This document shows positions 26,157 through 35,446 of a DNA stretch of 64,000 nt, piece after piece. A model generated the notes under the pieces. It had not been told where the DNA came from and did no database searches. It saw nothing but the letters and a program-made list of their open reading frames with translations. The stretch's first letter is position 1; the number at the start of each line of letters is the position of its first letter. This stretch comes from Shewanella electrica (GTDB taxonomy: Bacteria; Pseudomonadota; Gammaproteobacteria; Enterobacterales; Shewanellaceae), in NCBI RefSeq assembly GCF_022321485.1, contig NZ_JAKOGG010000008.1, positions 1 to 64,000 on the forward strand, in the 5' to 3' direction. A program made the translations under genes and the position numbers.

Positions 26157-28250
26157 ATGCAATTTTCTAAACTGTTAACCTTGACTGGTTTACTTCTGCC
26201 CTGTTCAACATCTTGGGGGGCATGGTATGACCAAGTGACGCCGACACGTAATGATTTTGGTGGTATTGGCTTAATGCAGATGCCCACGGCGCGCATGGCG
26301 CCAGAAGGCGACATGAGTATCAACTACTCGCGTAGTAACCCCTATATTTTTGGCGCAGTTAATTTTCAGCCACTGCCGTGGATGAATGCTTCAATTCGTT
26401 ATGTCAGCGTAACTAACCGCCTTTATGGGCCAGAAGAGCTTTCTGGTGACCAATCTTATAAAGATAAAGGGATTGACGTAAAATTTCGGTTATTAGAAGA
26501 GGGATATTATCTACCCGAAGTTGCCGTCGGTTTTCAAGATATTGGTGGTACTGGATTGTTTTCTAGTGAATACCTAGGAGCAACAAAACGGGTTGGACCG
26601 TTAGATTTTACTGTCGGTTTAGCTTGGGGGTACCTAGGCAATGCGAGGGATATTGATAACCCTTTCTGTAGCGTATCCGATTCTATGTGTAACCGTGATG
26701 GTTATGACGGGAATATTAATAACACTGGGAAAGTAAGTTTCAATAGCTTCTTTCGAGGTGAGAGTGCCGGGATTTTTGCGGGGGTAGAATACCAAACGCC
26801 TTGGGATCCGCTTACGCTAAAGTTAGAGTGGGATGGTAATGACTATCAACACCAGCCGCAGAATAACAACCAACCTCAGGATTCAAGATTTAATGTCGGC
26901 ATGGTGTTAAAACCTACCGATTATCTTGATTTAAAGCTGTCTTACGAACGGGGTAACACCTTGTCTTTTGGGGTGACGCTGCACACTAACCTCATCAACG
27001 ATGTCATGTTGTATAAAAAAGACCCGCCAGTGAGCAAACTTGCGAAGCAACCCGCCGAGAAAGATTGGGATGAAGTGGCAAAGGATTTGGGCCGCAATGC
27101 TGGTTTCTACCCGCGTAAAATTTATCAAAACAATCGCCAGGTTATCGTCGAAGGTGTGCAAGGAAAATATCGTGATCGCCAACAGGCCGATGTGCGAGCC
27201 GCGGCGATTATGTACAACGTTACTGAGTTAGGAACTCGTGAGTACCGTTTTGTTGAAGAGTCTGCTGGGATGCCAGTGGTTGAAACCACCGTAGAGCGCA
27301 AGACATTAGAGGATAAGTTTAATTACAACCTCGATTTCAATGATAACCCACAGCTGGTATCGGTTGATTCGCCTAGCGATCCTATTGGTAAACAAGTCTG
27401 GCAGAGAGAGTCAACGAGTGGCTGGAGTTATGGTTTTAACCCCGGTTTTACCCAAAGTATAGGTGGACCAGATGGCTTCTTGCTTTACCAAGTAAATTTG
27501 CGCGGCAGTTTGAAATATAACTTCAGTGATAATTTTGAAATTGGTGGCAATTTAGCACTTAACCTATTCAATAACTTCGATAAATTTAAATACGATGCGC
27601 CGAGTAATCTGCCTCGTGTGAGAACCTATATTCGTGAATATTTGACCGAGTCAGATGTTGGTATCAGCGACCTACAAGCTACATGGTTTAACCATTTGGG
27701 CAGTAGCTGGTATAGCCAAGTGTATGCGGGTTATCTTGAATATATGTATGGTGGCGTCGGTGGCGAATTGTTATATCGGCCATTTGGTAAAGATTACGCC
27801 TTTGGCGTTGATCTTAACGCGGTGAAGCAACGTGATTTTAACCAGTTGTTTGGTTTTAGAGATTACGAAACCGTCACTGGTCATTTCAGTTTCTACTATC
27901 AACTGCCTTGGTATAACTTGCATACGCAAATTGATGTTGGCCGCTATCTGGCTAAAGATAAGGGAGCCTCTTTCACCCTCTATCGTGAGTTTGATAACGG
28001 GGTTCGATTGGGCGCTTATGCTACATTTACGGATGTAAGTTCTGAAGAGTATGGTGAAGGCAGTTTCACCAAGGGAGTTTTCCTGTCGATCCCATTTGAT
28101 GCCTTCTCGACTTCAAGCTCGTTGAGCCGCGCAGGATTTGGGTGGACACCGTTGACACGTGATGGCGGACAGAAACTTGGTCGCAAGTATTCGCTGTATT
28201 ACATGACTGAACAACGTGGTAAACATGAGATAAAAGTGCGTGAGCAGTAA
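26157..28250 (+). CDS. gfcD: GfcD/YjbH-family outer-membrane beta-barrel protein
   Basis: The 697-residue protein has a signal peptide (about 1-21) and many alternating aromatic/polar strands ending in a beta-barrel-like C-terminus. It belongs to the YjbH/GfcD family, with FGGIGLMQMPTARMAPEGDM near the start. It is probably an outer-membrane export or anchoring component for a polysaccharide. It starts 24 bp after gfcC and ends at a strong terminator. No polysaccharide polymerase or glycosyltransferase genes lie beside it, so the polymer must be made elsewhere. Confidence 0.86.
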   Translation: MQFSKLLTLTGLLLPCSTSWGAWYDQVTPTRNDFGGIGLMQMPTARMAPEGDMSINYSRSNPYIFGAVNFQPLPWMNASIRYVSVTNRLYGPEELSGDQSYKDKGIDVKFRLLEEGYYLPEVAVGFQDIGGTGLFSSEYLGATKRVGPLDFTVGLAWGYLGNARDIDNPFCSVSDSMCNRDGYDGNINNTGKVSFNSFFRGESAGIFAGVEYQTPWDPLTLKLEWDGNDYQHQPQNNNQPQDSRFNVGMVLKPTDYLDLKLSYERGNTLSFGVTLHTNLINDVMLYKKDPPVSKLAKQPAEKDWDEVAKDLGRNAGFYPRKIYQNNRQVIVEGVQGKYRDRQQADVRAAAIMYNVTELGTREYRFVEESAGMPVVETTVERKTLEDKFNYNLDFNDNPQLVSVDSPSDPIGKQVWQRESTSGWSYGFNPGFTQSIGGPDGFLLYQVNLRGSLKYNFSDNFEIGGNLALNLFNNFDKFKYDAPSNLPRVRTYIREYLTESDVGISDLQATWFNHLGSSWYSQVYAGYLEYMYGGVGGELLYRPFGKDYAFGVDLNAVKQRDFNQLFGFRDYETVTGHFSFYYQLPWYNLHTQIDVGRYLAKDKGASFTLYREFDNGVRLGAYATFTDVSSEEYGEGSFTKGVFLSIPFDAFSTSSSLSRAGFGWTPLTRDGGQKLGRKYSLYYMTEQRGKHEIKVREQ

Positions 28251-28275
28251 TTGTTAACGTGTGCATCTTATGCAG

Positions 28276-28301
28276 AAAAAGCCCTGTTCGCAGGGCTTTT
28301 T
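28276..28301 (+). terminator. Terminator after gfcD
   Basis: AAAAAGCCCTG-TTCG-CAGGGCTTTTT forms a perfect stem with a UUCG tetraloop and a U-run. Confidence 0.9.
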
Positions 28302-28378
28302 GCTGTTATGATTTTATTATTGATTCGGCGAATACTGCTGGAAAAAGCTGGGCTAAGGCAGTTGCAGCATACAGATAA

Positions 28379-28885
<507 letters not shown>

Positions 28886-28906
28886 TACAGAATTGGCGGC
28901 GATGGT

Positions 28907-28935
28907 AAAAAATGCTGGCATCGCCAGCATTTTTT
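28907..28935 (+). terminator. Terminator after coaD
   Basis: A 13-bp perfect stem, AAAAAATGCTGGC with GCCAGCATTTTTT, encloses a 3-base loop. It could also end the minus-strand gene at 28948. Confidence 0.9.
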
Positions 28936-28947
28936 ATGTCTGCAATA

Positions 28948-29109
28948 TTAGCGTTTTAGTACTAAACGAGACCAAAACACCATTTCGAAACTACAACCGA
29001 TGACCACCAACAGCTGTGAGCTATCTCGGGCGCCCAGCCAATAGCAGATAAGCGCCGCGATAAGTATCAGTAGCGTTAGCACCGCATGATATTGTCTCAG
29101 TAATCGCAT
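28948..29109 (-). CDS. Small predicted membrane protein (53 residues)
   Basis: This short frame starts at ATG 29109 with AGGG six bases upstream; a second ATG lies three bases earlier. It encodes RLLRQYHAVLTLLILIAALI, a polar hinge (GARDSSQ), and a second hydrophobic stretch LLVVIGCSFEMVFWS ending in RLVLKR. Two short transmembrane helices are likely. It fits exactly between the coaD terminator and the ABC exporter gene and ends 13 bases from the terminator. I do not recognise a family. Confidence 0.55.
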   Translation of the reverse strand: MRLLRQYHAVLTLLILIAALICYWLGARDSSQLLVVIGCSFEMVFWSRLVLKR

Positions 29110-29177
29110 CATCGTCCCTAATCCGTTAGTTGAGGAACAACGGATAGCTGCGCTAGCGTATCCGTTGACTCCATACT

Positions 29178-30314
29178 TTATAAACCAAACACTACTTTTT
29201 CACTGCGCAGCATGCGGGTCAACGCTAACGCCAGTAACAAGGTGATTGCCAGTGTGGCGCCAGAGGAGATTAACAACTCCTGCAGCGGTAGCGCCTTACC
29301 TTTGATCACTTCCATCAGTGCACCTTGCTGACCAGACACCGGCAGCCATTTAAGCACATCAGGGGCGATGTTATAGCTGGCGCTCATTGCCAGCGCTAAC
29401 GGAATAAACATCACCATGGTAAGGTAGGATTGCGCCTCTTTAAAGGTTTTCGCCATAAACGATACAAACAGCTGCAAACTCGCCGCCAGCATGGCTACCG
29501 GTAAACCAATCACCAACACGGTGGCCATAAAGCTTGGCGTGATGGTGATGCTAAAGCCAAGTTCTGGCCATGGCACCATGGGATAGGCAAAGTGGCTGAT
29601 GGCGAGGATCAATACTAATCCGAGCATGGCAAACGCGGTGACTGCCAACAGTTTTGATAATACCAATTGGCCGGTAGTGACTGGATGACTCAGCAACAAA
29701 CCTAACGAGTTACGTTCCCGCTCACCGGCGCTGGTATCAATGGCTAAGTTCATGCCGGAGATAAATACTGAGTACAGCATGGTGAAGATGGCAATGCCCA
29801 TGATCATGCCGCCCTTGGAATCTTGGGTGGCTTGGTCATGTAATTCAACCTGTAGCGGCCGCAATACCCGCGGGTCGATACCACGTGCTAACAGCCGTAA
29901 GCTGCCCATCTCCATTGAGTAGTTTTGCAATGCCAGTTGTAAGCGACGAATCGATTTTTGCAGCTGTTCTTCCGAGTTATCCGCCACAATGATCACTTCG
30001 GCGCTTTTGCCTTGCGCCATCTGCTTAGCGTAATCATCACTGATAATCAGTTGGATTTTCTCTGCCTGCTCGCCGGTGTCGTTGTTAATGCCTTTTTGGC
30101 CGAGATAGCGCACTAAGTCGGGCGCAGTGTCGGCATTGGTGATTTTGATCGGTAAGTCATCCGGGCTCGACAACTGGTTGATCAGCACCATAAACAAACC
30201 GCACATGATGAGCGGTGTGCCGATGGCGTAATACAATCCGGCGAGCACTGAGCGCTTATCGCGGCTGGCGTCGATGAGTTCTTTGCGCAGCAAAGTGAGT
30301 GTTTTACTGATCAT
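29178..30314 (-). CDS. ABC-2 type exporter permease (NatB-like)
   Basis: The 378-residue protein has one N-terminal membrane helix, a large extracytoplasmic domain (about 45-180) and five or six C-terminal helices. This is the layout of NatB/YhaP-type ABC-2 permeases, with the conserved segment DTSAGERERNSLGLLLSHPV between helices. Its start overlaps the ATPase stop by 4 bases (ATGA). Together they form a predicted exporter. The substrate is unknown; NatAB of Bacillus exports sodium, but distant homologues do other jobs. Confidence 0.85.
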   Translation of the reverse strand: MISKTLTLLRKELIDASRDKRSVLAGLYYAIGTPLIMCGLFMVLINQLSSPDDLPIKITNADTAPDLVRYLGQKGINNDTGEQAEKIQLIISDDYAKQMAQGKSAEVIIVADNSEEQLQKSIRRLQLALQNYSMEMGSLRLLARGIDPRVLRPLQVELHDQATQDSKGGMIMGIAIFTMLYSVFISGMNLAIDTSAGERERNSLGLLLSHPVTTGQLVLSKLLAVTAFAMLGLVLILAISHFAYPMVPWPELGFSITITPSFMATVLVIGLPVAMLAASLQLFVSFMAKTFKEAQSYLTMVMFIPLALAMSASYNIAPDVLKWLPVSGQQGALMEVIKGKALPLQELLISSGATLAITLLLALALTRMLRSEKVVFGL

Positions 30315-31045
30315 GCGGCAATCCCCTCATCGGTACCGATTAATTGAATAAAGGCTTCTTCCAGTGAGTCTTGCCCGGTGCGCTGACACAACTCTTGCGG
30401 GCTACCGATGGCGGCGACTTTGCCGTTAGCCATCACAATCACCCGATCACACAAGGCGGCGACTTCCTGCATCACGTGGCTAGAGAACAGCACACAGTGG
30501 CCTTGGTGTTTTAGGTCGAGCAGTAAATCACGTAATACGCGGGTGCTCATCACATCTAAGCCGCGGGTAGGTTCGTCGAGGATAATATTGGTCGGCTGGT
30601 GGACTATCGCCTGTGCCAAAGCGGTTTTCATCCGTTGTCCCTGGGAGAACCCCTTGCAGCGACGGTCGGCAATATCATCCATGCGTAATTTGCTCAGTAC
30701 GGCGGCAGTGGCTTGTTTAGCGTCGCTGCTGTTCATGCCGGATAGTTTGGCAAAATATTGGATATACTCCCGCGGCGTTAAGCGCTCATATAAGCCGAAC
30801 GGATCGGGGAACAAGCCCAATTTGGCTTTGGCAGCAACCGGATGTTTGGCGACATCAATACCGTCAATTTCGGCGTTGCCGCTGTCGGGTTTTAACAAGC
30901 CAAAAATAGTGCGTAAACAGGTGGTTTTACCTGCGCCATTAGGGCCGAGCAGACCTGTGATCATGCCGTCCTCTGCGCTAAAGCTTAAATCATCCAGCGC
31001 CTGCACCTTGCCGATTTTCTTGCTGATATTGGATACGTTAATCAT
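30311..31045 (-). CDS. ABC transporter ATP-binding protein (NatA-like)
   Basis: The 244-residue ATPase has Walker A GPNGAGKTT, the signature FSQGQRMK in place of LSGGQ, Walker B NIILDEPTRGLD and the switch FSSHVMQE. It powers the ABC-2 permease encoded next. Its start overlaps the hydrolase stop by one base (TAATG), and its stop overlaps the permease start. Confidence 0.92.
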   Translation of the reverse strand: MINVSNISKKIGKVQALDDLSFSAEDGMITGLLGPNGAGKTTCLRTIFGLLKPDSGNAEIDGIDVAKHPVAAKAKLGLFPDPFGLYERLTPREYIQYFAKLSGMNSSDAKQATAAVLSKLRMDDIADRRCKGFSQGQRMKTALAQAIVHQPTNIILDEPTRGLDVMSTRVLRDLLLDLKHQGHCVLFSSHVMQEVAALCDRVIVMANGKVAAIGSPQELCQRTGQDSLEEAFIQLIGTDEGIAA

Positions 31046-32520
31046 TACTTTTCCTCCGGCAATGGCTCGACGGTGCTGGCATTAAGATAGAAGCTGCGGC
31101 GGACATCCTTTTTCAAACATTCGCCGTCAATCGCTTTAACATCATCGGTTTCCACCAACTTGGCAATCAGGTCGCCGCCACAGGATTGTGCCACAACATT
31201 GTGGGTGGCATACGGCGACACCAGATGTCGTGCATTGGTCATTTTTTGCATCGCCATTTCAGCCCACTTAGGTGGTGTAGCAGGGTCTTTCTCGCCAGAG
31301 AGCAACAGCGTTGGAATATCGCTACTGATCGGCGCACCAAACGCTTTACTCACCGCGGGGATTCCCCAAATCGGGCAGCTTTCATCCATGGCTTTTAACA
31401 TCATCTGTCCCATGACACTTTGCGCCGCCTCCTCACGTAGCGCAGGCGTTAATCGCGGCCAATCTTCACCACACACCACCGCAGCGTGCATGCCCATGGC
31501 TAAGTCCATCGAGCCATCTTGCATGGCTAACAATCCCAGAATCGGTTGGTAGTTTTTGCGGTACGCTTGATGGATGGCAAACGGCAGTAACGAGCGCACC
31601 GCCGGTGAATACAGCGCCAGTCGCAGCGATCCTAAAAACTTATTGCGCGTGAGTGTTAATAGTGCTGTTTTGCCCGAGACCGGATGGTGCACTTTTTCCA
31701 TCACCGGATACTCGCTCAGTGATTGCTGCACGTTCTCAAACTCTGTGCGCAGCTTAGGGTAGGTTTGCTGGCAACTGGGGTCTTTTTCACAATCCTCTAG
31801 CACTAACTCTTGCGCTCTGGCTATCGCGCCGCCAATCGCAAGTACGCTTTGGCTCATCGGCACCACACCGTCCAGCGTCACGGTTTTTAGCACTTGCGGA
31901 TAATCGCGCATATACAGCTGTGCCATGCGGGTGCCATAGGAAACACCGTAGAGATGCAGCTTTTGGTAACCCAGATGCTTGCGCACCACTTCAAAATCAC
32001 CCAGTGCTTGCTCACTGCCGTATTGGGTGACATCAGCATCCAGTTTCGCTTTGCATTCGCGCGTTTCTTTGGCGCTATCATAGGCATCATCATTGAGCTT
32101 GATAATATCGGTCAGGTCTTCCCCAGCGCAGGCGAGCTTGTTTGATTGACCCGTACCGCGCTGATCAATCAACAAAATATCGCGATGTTGCCGCGCTTTA
32201 CTCAACATGCGTTCGAACGATGCCGCCGACTCAATGGCGGATTGTCCAGGGCCGCCAGCAATGCCCAAAATGGCCTCTTCTGGGGCGAGGTTTTTAATCG
32301 CCGGGATCACTACATAGTGGATGTGGATCTTGCGGCCGTTGGGCTTTTTAGGGTTTTCAGCCACTTCAACGCTACCGCATTTAAGTTGGTCTGACAGACC
32401 TTCGGCGTAGCAACTACTGCTTTTGCTGCTTTGTTCTGCCGCGTGTGCTGGCAGAGGTAAAGCGTGGCATAGCCCTAATCCGAACAATAGGCCTATCCAG
32501 CGAGAGTAACGCTGCGTCAT
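31045..32520 (-). CDS. Secreted alpha/beta-hydrolase, tripeptidyl-aminopeptidase-like
   Basis: The ~491-residue protein has a Sec signal peptide (MTQRYSRWIGLLFGLGLCHA, cleavage after AHA). The catalytic elbow is YGVSYGTRMAQ (GxSxG), with a late Asp (SGEKDPATPP) and His (YATHNVV). The TAP-like C-terminal region is typical of exported proline-type or tripeptidyl aminopeptidases. I prefer ATG 32520 over the frame start at 32538. It heads a tightly overlapping operon with the NatAB-like exporter, which suggests that the hydrolase and exporter act on related substrates. Confidence 0.84.
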   Translation of the reverse strand: MTQRYSRWIGLLFGLGLCHALPLPAHAAEQSSKSSSCYAEGLSDQLKCGSVEVAENPKKPNGRKIHIHYVVIPAIKNLAPEEAILGIAGGPGQSAIESAASFERMLSKARQHRDILLIDQRGTGQSNKLACAGEDLTDIIKLNDDAYDSAKETRECKAKLDADVTQYGSEQALGDFEVVRKHLGYQKLHLYGVSYGTRMAQLYMRDYPQVLKTVTLDGVVPMSQSVLAIGGAIARAQELVLEDCEKDPSCQQTYPKLRTEFENVQQSLSEYPVMEKVHHPVSGKTALLTLTRNKFLGSLRLALYSPAVRSLLPFAIHQAYRKNYQPILGLLAMQDGSMDLAMGMHAAVVCGEDWPRLTPALREEAAQSVMGQMMLKAMDESCPIWGIPAVSKAFGAPISSDIPTLLLSGEKDPATPPKWAEMAMQKMTNARHLVSPYATHNVVAQSCGGDLIAKLVETDDVKAIDGECLKKDVRRSFYLNASTVEPLPEEK

Positions 32521-33044
32521 GCGAATTTCCTTTTGCAATTAATAATCTGGAGTAATTTTGCGCAACTCAGTGTACCAATCTATCGCGATGCTGAGCAGTC
32601 AAATGTGCAGTTAAATCGACAATTTGTTGTGCGTTTGTCTTTTAGTCATGAGAACTAGGTGAGGATTCGACACTTTTATGCATATCAGTGAATGTTGCTG
32701 CCGCCACCCGTTTTGCGTAAGCGTTAACACACCGAGTGCTGATTACTTTCTATCCTTATATCTTCGTTTTTTCGCTACTAATCAATGTTGTTATCTATGC
32801 CGTTATCACTGATTGCTGTGGTATGGAATTTGCTGGCGTCAGCATCGCGGTGGATGAATCCTCCTCTTTTTGCCGTATAACGGGGAGTTCTGCTTGCTAA
32901 TAGCACCATTTTGGTGCGTAGAGAATTGGGGCTGTTGACCTTTGATGTTTAATTTTTGTTCAGATTAAACGTATTATGGATGCGCTGGAATAATGCACAG
33001 CAGCGATAACCTGCACCAAGGTTGTCAGAGAGGACATACGGTTT
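32521..33044. other. Divergent regulatory region upstream of the ATP-grasp operon
   Basis: This 524-bp gap has no convincing gene. Near its right end an inverted repeat GTTTAAT / ATTAAAC (32947-32953 and 32964-32970) is followed by TATTAT (32972-32977). TTTAAT (32948-32953) sits 18 bases upstream, a plausible promoter for the operon. GAGAGGAC precedes the ATG at 33045. Confidence 0.45.
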
Positions 33045-34499
33045 ATGGATAAGCTAATAAAAAACTATGATTCCGGTGACTTTTTCGATGAACTCATCGA
33101 CCAATCAGGCACCCCTCGGCCGCCCGCCAAGCAACTGCTTAAATATCTTGACTCATTAACCGCAGAAGAGTTGGAAAAGCGCCGCCTCACCGCCGAGGCG
33201 ACGGTGCAGGAGATGGGCATCAGTTTTACGGTGTACACCGAGGAGGGCAATATCGACCGTGCTTGGCCGTTCGATATTATTCCGCGCACCATTGAAGCCA
33301 AAGATTGGGCGATTACTGAGGCGGGCTTAAAACAACGGCTCACTGCACTGAACCGCTTTATCGACGACCTCTACCACGAGCAAAACTGCATCAAAGACGG
33401 CATCATTCCCGAGCATATTATTAAGGATTCGAAAAACTTTCGGCCAGAATGTGTCGGCGTGTCGCCCGCTTTTGGGGTGTGGGCGCATATCTGTGGCACC
33501 GATTTAGTGCGTGATCATGATGGCAAGTTCTATGTGTTGGAAGATAACTTGCGGGTGCCATCTGGCGTGTCTTACATGCTGGAAAACCGCGCCATCACCA
33601 AACGAGTGCTGCCAGAGCTGTTTGAAAACGATGATATTCAGCCCAATGCCTCCTATCCGGCGCAGTTATTTGAAACCTTAACCGCGTTATCGCCACGGCA
33701 AATCGCCCGGCCTGAAATCGTGGTGCTCACGCCGGGCATTTACAACTCCGCCTATTTTGAACATGCGTTTCTAGCGCAGCAGATGGGCGTTGAGCTGGTG
33801 GAGGGCAGCGACCTGTTCGTCAGTGATGATCACTGCGTCTACATGAAGACCATTTACGGCCCCGAGCGGGTGGATGTGATTTATCGCCGCATTGATGATC
33901 TGTTCCTCGACCCTGAAGCGTTTAATCCCGAATCGGTGTTAGGCGTGCCTGGGCTGATGCGTGCGTGGAAAGAGGGCAACGTGGCGTTGGCAAACGCGCC
34001 GGGCGCTGGTGTGGCAGACGACAAAGTGGTGTACGCCTACGTGCCAGAGTTGATCCGCTACTACCTCGACGAAGAACCGATTTTGCCCAACGTGGAAACC
34101 TATCTGTGTGACGATCCGCAGCAGCGCGAATATGTGCTGGCCAATCTGGATAAGTTAGTGGTTAAGCCAGCTAACGAATCAGGCGGATACGGCATGTTAG
34201 TTGGGCCGCACTCAACAAAAAAAGAGCAACAAACCTTTGCTGAGCTGATTAAAGCCAATCCGCGCAACTACATTGCTCAGCCCACCTTGAAGCTGTCCAC
34301 CGCGCCGACCTTGATTGGTACAGGGGCGTTAGAGCCACGCCATCTGGATCTGCGGCCGTTTATTCTGCAAAGCCGCGATACCTACGTCACCACCGGCGGT
34401 TTAACGCGAGTGGCGATGAAAAAAGGCTCCTTGGTCGTTAATTCGTCACAAGGTGGTGGTAGTAAAGATACATGGATCGTTGAGACCAAAGGAGAGTAA
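33045..34499 (+). CDS. Circularly permuted ATP-grasp protein (COG2308)
   Basis: The 484-residue protein belongs to the circularly permuted ATP-grasp family. Characteristic segments are FDIIPRTIEAKDW, FYVLEDNLRVPSGVSYMLENR, VVLTPGIYNSAYFEHAFLA, VDVIYRRIDDLFLDPE, VVKPANESGGYGMLVGP and the C-terminal LDLRPFILQ. ATP-grasp enzymes join a carboxylate to an amine or thiol through an acyl-phosphate, so a peptide- or amide-bond-forming role is expected; the substrate is unknown. It is the first gene of a five-gene operon and is followed after 2 bp by the alpha-E gene, whose ribosome-binding site AAGGAGAG lies across this stop. Confidence 0.9.
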   Translation: MDKLIKNYDSGDFFDELIDQSGTPRPPAKQLLKYLDSLTAEELEKRRLTAEATVQEMGISFTVYTEEGNIDRAWPFDIIPRTIEAKDWAITEAGLKQRLTALNRFIDDLYHEQNCIKDGIIPEHIIKDSKNFRPECVGVSPAFGVWAHICGTDLVRDHDGKFYVLEDNLRVPSGVSYMLENRAITKRVLPELFENDDIQPNASYPAQLFETLTALSPRQIARPEIVVLTPGIYNSAYFEHAFLAQQMGVELVEGSDLFVSDDHCVYMKTIYGPERVDVIYRRIDDLFLDPEAFNPESVLGVPGLMRAWKEGNVALANAPGAGVADDKVVYAYVPELIRYYLDEEPILPNVETYLCDDPQQREYVLANLDKLVVKPANESGGYGMLVGPHSTKKEQQTFAELIKANPRNYIAQPTLKLSTAPTLIGTGALEPRHLDLRPFILQSRDTYVTTGGLTRVAMKKGSLVVNSSQGGGSKDTWIVETKGE

Positions 34500-34501
34500 A
34501 C

Positions 34502-35446
34502 ATGTTATCTCGAGTAGCTGAGCGGCTGTACTGGAGCGCACGTTATCTGGAGCGGGTGGAGAACATCGCGCGTTTGGTCAGTGTTTACGACGATCTGCTG
34601 TACGACCTACCGCGCGATATCGCCGTGTCTTGGTACAACTTGGTGGAGATTAACAGCGGCGTCGATCTCTACAACCAGCGTTACAAGGTGCGTGACGAAC
34701 ATAACGTGCTGAAGTTTATGTTGGGGGATGACACTAATCCGAGTTCGCTGCTGTCATCGTTGAAAATGGTGCGTGAAAACATCCGTACCACCCGCGACGT
34801 AGTGCCGGGTGAGATGTGGGAGTTGATCAACGAGTTAGATTTGTACGCGCGGCAAAACATCAAACAGGGGATCAACCGCTCGGTGCGGCACGCTTATCTC
34901 AACACCATTATTGAAGGTTGCCAAAAGATTATCGGCCTGCTGACGGGCACTATGGATCGTCACGCTGGCTGGCACTTTATTATGATGGGGCGGTTCTTGG
35001 AACGCGCCGACATGAACACCCGCATTTTGGATGCGGCCAACTTCCAGATGCAGCACTCGCAAGAGGAAGAGAACGTTAAACTCGGTCAGGTGGTGTGGTC
35101 CAAAGTGCTTAAATCACAGAGTGCTTATCTGAGTTTTCGCCGCACCATGCGCTGCTCGATCAGCGGTGCCTCGGTGGTGACGTTTATGCTCACCGATCCC
35201 TGCTTTCCGCGTTCGCAACGTTACTGCTTAGAGCAAGTGAAAGCGGCGGCGGCCACATTGCCACGGTTTGGCATTATCGCCGCCAATGTCGATAAGTTAT
35301 TGCAGATCACCAACGGTGTGGAACACTCCACCGATCTGAACGAAAAGTTCAGCGACTACCTCAACGAAGTGCAGCTGGGCATGATCACCCTGCATCACCA
35401 AATCACTGAAAACTGGTTTCATTTTCAGCAAGGGGATGCCGCATGA
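34502..35446 (+). CDS. Alpha-E domain protein (COG2307)
   Basis: The 314-residue all-helical protein starts MLSRVAERLYWSARYLERVENIARL, the hallmark of the alpha-E family. DRHAGWHFIMMGRFLERADMNTRIL is a second conserved stretch. Alpha-E proteins are nearly always encoded with COG2308 ATP-grasps and transglutaminase-like proteins; a biochemical function has not been shown to my knowledge. The stop overlaps the start of the next gene (ATGA). Confidence 0.9.
   Translation: MLSRVAERLYWSARYLERVENIARLVSVYDDLLYDLPRDIAVSWYNLVEINSGVDLYNQRYKVRDEHNVLKFMLGDDTNPSSLLSSLKMVRENIRTTRDVVPGEMWELINELDLYARQNIKQGINRSVRHAYLNTIIEGCQKIIGLLTGTMDRHAGWHFIMMGRFLERADMNTRILDAANFQMQHSQEEENVKLGQVVWSKVLKSQSAYLSFRRTMRCSISGASVVTFMLTDPCFPRSQRYCLEQVKAAAATLPRFGIIAANVDKLLQITNGVEHSTDLNEKFSDYLNEVQLGMITLHHQITENWFHFQQGDAA

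Noticed and set aside
32785-32880. 31-codon hydrophobic frame upstream of the ATP-grasp operon, possible leader peptide
   Set aside because: No ribosome-binding site before the ATG and no terminator/antiterminator structure after it.
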